8,653 nucleotides of DNA from Pueribacillus sp041725775 (lineage in GTDB: Bacteria > Bacillota > Bacilli > Bacillales > UBA6769): NCBI RefSeq assembly GCF_041725775.1, contig NZ_JBEUEL010000055.1, forward strand, positions 1 through 8,653. The letters are read 5' to 3'. The translations under genes and the position numbers were made by a program. Shown here piece by piece: positions 6,889 to 8,653 of this stretch. Positions within the stretch are counted from its first letter, which is position 1. Every line of letters starts with the position of its first letter. The notes beneath the pieces were generated by a model. That model had not been told where the DNA came from, searched no databases, and worked only from the letters and a program-made list of their open reading frames with translations.

Positions 6889-7366
6889 ATTCATTCAGTG
6901 TTTTCGCATTTCTAATTGTCATCATTAGCTTTCTTAATGCTTCAAGCCCCCAAGCAAAATAGCCAATAACGATCATGATTTTAAAAGGAAAATACGGAAC
7001 TTCCATTAAAGTCGATACTTGTAAAAAATCGATTTGAATGACAACGATCCAAGCGATGAGCATACAAAAGACAAACAACAAACTATATGCAATTAAATCG
7101 ACTACTCTTTGCACGGGTGATGGCAAAAAATCAACGATTACACCAATAGAAATATGTGCATCTTCTCTTTCAGTAAACGCTAATGCACTCGCGATTAATA
7201 AAATCATTAAAAATTGCACAATTTCAATGTTTCCAATCAATGAATGTCCCATCGTGCGCGCAATCGAAAAAATTGACACGGCTAGCATCATGAATGCTAA
7301 CGACACATAAGCTATTTTTTTATTTACTTCTGTTATAAACTCTATAGTTTTTAGAAAAATTTTCAT
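6887..7366 (-). CDS. dctQ: TRAP transporter small membrane subunit, DctQ family
   Basis: This 159-residue protein has four hydrophobic segments (about residues 16-37, 46-65, 86-112 and 124-144), the standard topology of DctQ. The family pattern is visible in NIEIVQFLMILL followed by FTEREDAHISIGVIVDFLP (64-82), which matches the usual E....L then H-I-x-V-D layout. It bridges and stabilises the large DctM subunit in the membrane. The ATG at 7366 has a modest Shine-Dalgarno, GTAGGGA, at a 5-base spacing. Upstream lies a hairpin with a T-rich tail that probably lowers its expression relative to dctP. Confidence 0.92.
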   Translation of the reverse strand: MKIFLKTIEFITEVNKKIAYVSLAFMMLAVSIFSIARTMGHSLIGNIEIVQFLMILLIASALAFTEREDAHISIGVIVDFLPSPVQRVVDLIAYSLLFVFCMLIAWIVVIQIDFLQVSTLMEVPYFPFKIMIVIGYFAWGLEALRKLMMTIRNAKTLNE

Positions 7367-7380
7367 TAGGATCCCTACTT

Positions 7381-7428
7381 CCCATAAAAAATGAAAAGAT
7401 GGCCGGGGATTGATGCCACCATCCCCGG
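7381..7428 (-). terminator. Intra-operon hairpin plus T-tract (leaky terminator or processing site) between dctP and dctQ
   Basis: An 8-bp GC-rich stem, CCGGGGAT (7403-7410) with ATCCCCGG (7421-7428), encloses a 10-base loop. On the minus strand it is followed by a T-rich stretch (7383-7396) including TTTTTT, which is terminator-like. On the plus strand no T-run follows. It lies in the 84-base gap after dctP. This arrangement commonly keeps the binding-protein transcript abundant while only part of transcription reads into the membrane subunits; that function is inferred here. Confidence 0.65.
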
Positions 7429-7450
7429 AATTAACAACGAATTGTAAGGA

Positions 7451-8536
7451 TTACTTAAATGGGCTTTCCACACCTGCTTCTTCTAAAGCTTCATTATAAA
7501 ACTCTAGCATCGCTTCGCCATCATAGCCACGAGCCTTTGCTTTACCTACCCAATCTTGAGCAATGTCAACAGCTGGAGATCTAAACTCTTCCATCGCTTC
7601 TTCACTCGGTTCGATCACTTTCCCACCACTATCTTTCACCATTTCTTCGAATTCTTTAATTGCACTTTCTGCCTGTGTAGTATAAGACTCAACCCCCAAT
7701 TCTCCAAATTTAGGACCAAAGTCTTCAATAAACATCGTCTTTAAATCTTCTGGCAATGAATTCAAGAAATCCGAATTAATAAGGAGTAATTGAACCGTAC
7801 CGCCAACATTAAGTTTTGTCATATATGGAGAAACTTCGTGTAAATTAAATCCTTGAGCTCCGACAGACGTGTACATCACCTTATCAACAGTACCTCTTTC
7901 AAGACCTTCATATAATTCAGTGTTTGCTAAATTAACTGGTGATGCACCCCAATCTTTAAGTAAATCAAGCCTCTCTGGTACAGAGTCACTAATATTTTTA
8001 CCTTTTACATCTGCAACCGTCTCAACTGGCTCTTTACTATATAAATTCCAAGCATCCGTAGCATAAATAGTTAAAGGTGTACCATTTCCAAACGAATCTT
8101 CTTCTGCCATGTATTCATCAATAAATTTAGATAATACCATATTCGCTACTTCTGGAGTCGTTAAGGCAAACGGTAAATCCCCGATCGTTAATGGGAAAAT
8201 CTCTGTCTCGGCATGTCGTCCAGGTGAAACCATACCTAATTCATAAACACGATTTTGAATATCTTCGTAACCTGTTGCAAGTGAGCCAAGGGCGGCATTT
8301 GTATATACGTGAACTTTAATTCTGCCATCTGATTTGTCCTCTACATAGTCTACCCATGGTTCAACAATATCTTTTGTAAATGAGCTTGTCGGTGATGCTG
8401 AAATATTAAAATTAATTTCGTGAACTTCACCATTACCATCTGATGACGCTGAATCATTTGATTTATTACCACATGCAGATAATAGCAAAATCGAAATTAA
8501 CACCATTGAAATTGTGAAGATTATATTTTTTTTCAT
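7451..8536 (-). CDS. dctP: TRAP transporter substrate-binding lipoprotein, DctP family
   Basis: This 361-residue extracytoplasmic solute receptor has a lipoprotein signal peptide: a basic N-terminus, a hydrophobic core and the lipobox LSAC with C22 as the lipidation site, followed by a Ser/Asn/Asp-rich linker. The lipid anchor is expected in a Gram-positive cell. DctP-family signs include IFPLTIGDLPF (113-123) and WGASPVNLANTELYEGLERGTVD (within 196-218). The family usually has an Arg after the helical hinge, in a K-G-x-K-[IV]-R context, that clamps the ligand carboxylate. Here the aligned residues read KGKNIS, with S183 at that position, so the ligand may lack a carboxylate. AAAGGGGG lies 8 bases before the ATG. 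The gene starts 41 bases after the upstream partial gene and is probably co-transcribed with it. Confidence 0.94.
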   Translation of the reverse strand: MKKNIIFTISMVLISILLLSACGNKSNDSASSDGNGEVHEINFNISASPTSSFTKDIVEPWVDYVEDKSDGRIKVHVYTNAALGSLATGYEDIQNRVYELGMVSPGRHAETEIFPLTIGDLPFALTTPEVANMVLSKFIDEYMAEEDSFGNGTPLTIYATDAWNLYSKEPVETVADVKGKNISDSVPERLDLLKDWGASPVNLANTELYEGLERGTVDKVMYTSVGAQGFNLHEVSPYMTKLNVGGTVQLLLINSDFLNSLPEDLKTMFIEDFGPKFGELGVESYTTQAESAIKEFEEMVKDSGGKVIEPSEEAMEEFRSPAVDIAQDWVGKAKARGYDGEAMLEFYNEALEEAGVESPFK

Positions 8537-8544
8537 GATAAATT

Positions 8545-8552
8545 CCCCCTTT
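8545..8552 (-). promoter_or_regulatory. Strong ribosome binding site of dctP
   Basis: AAAGGGGG on the minus strand lies 8 bases before the dctP ATG. The 41-base gap to the preceding stop shows no convincing promoter, which favours co-transcription with the gene upstream. Confidence 0.7.
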
Positions 8553-8577
8553 ATTTTTGACTGTCTCTTTTATGAAT

Positions 8578-8653
8578 TTATTGAAAATTAGGCAGTACAT
8601 TTTCTGCAAATAAGTTCATTGACTTTAATACTTGTTTTTGTGGTTGTCCGCCG
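8578..8653 (-). CDS. C-terminal end of a probable luciferase-like (LLM) flavin monooxygenase, partial
   Basis: An open frame enters from the right edge and ends at TAA (8578-8580). Its last 24 residues start GGQP and continue KSMNLFAENVLPNFQ. This fits the C-terminal tail of the bacterial luciferase-like monooxygenase family, where a GG-x-P turn leads into a helix with SM-x-LFA and ends V-x-P-x-F. The identification rests on this short tail only, so the family is likely but the substrate cannot be told. LLM proteins use reduced FMN supplied by a partner reductase; members include alkane, limonene-type and Baeyer-Villiger (type II) oxygenases. Its position directly upstream of dctP, with no visible promoter between, suggests it belongs to the same operon. 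Confidence 0.6.
   Translation of the reverse strand, partial: GGQPQKQVLKSMNLFAENVLPNFQ

Noticed and set aside
1..8653. CRISPR arrays, tRNA or rRNA genes, prophage or toxin-antitoxin genes.
   Set aside because: I saw no regularly spaced repeats, no cloverleaf-like or rRNA sequence and no corresponding proteins in the window.

Overview
The window looks like a piece of a low-GC Bacillaceae chromosome, probably from an environmental or marine/alkaliphilic relative of Bacillus or Oceanobacillus. The evidence is the AT-rich codon use, strong AAAGGAG/GGGGG-type ribosome binding sites, a TTG start, a Firmicute-style lipoprotein TRAP binding protein, and a group IIC intron end resembling the Oceanobacillus iheyensis intron. 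All recognised genes lie on the minus strand, so transcription runs from the right edge to the left edge.

Right to left: the last 24 codons of a gene whose tail looks like a luciferase-like flavin monooxygenase (8578-8653); a complete tripartite TRAP transporter dctP-dctQ-dctM (8536-5561) with a hairpin plus T-tract between dctP and dctQ; a short-chain dehydrogenase resembling cyclic-alcohol dehydrogenases (5524-4775); an aldehyde dehydrogenase of the semialdehyde dehydrogenase type (4689-3268); and a phosphotriesterase-like lactonase (PLL; 3234-2287). After a 196-base intergenic region, which carries an 11-bp imperfect inverted repeat and a plausible sigma-A promoter, comes a sigma-54 enhancer-binding regulator with a PrpR_N-type sensor (2090-171). 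Its terminator hairpin (129-160) is followed after four bases by the 5' end of a group IIC intron (124 to beyond position 1).

Working model (inference): this is a catabolic operon for an imported small organic compound. A cyclic alcohol or ketone would be oxidised by the SDR, oxygenated to a lactone by the flavin monooxygenase, opened by the lactonase, and finished by the aldehyde dehydrogenase. This parallels the known cyclopentanol/cyclohexanol route but with different enzyme families. Three substrate-site features depart from the textbook families: the TRAP binding protein lacks the usual carboxylate-binding Arg, the lactonase has Phe and Arg where SsoPox has Tyr97 and Trp263, and the aldehyde dehydrogenase lacks one of two SSADH substrate arginines. 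Together they suggest an unusual, possibly uncharged, substrate. The operon's own promoter and the rest of the monooxygenase lie outside the window to the right. No stretch longer than 300 bases lacks a gene.
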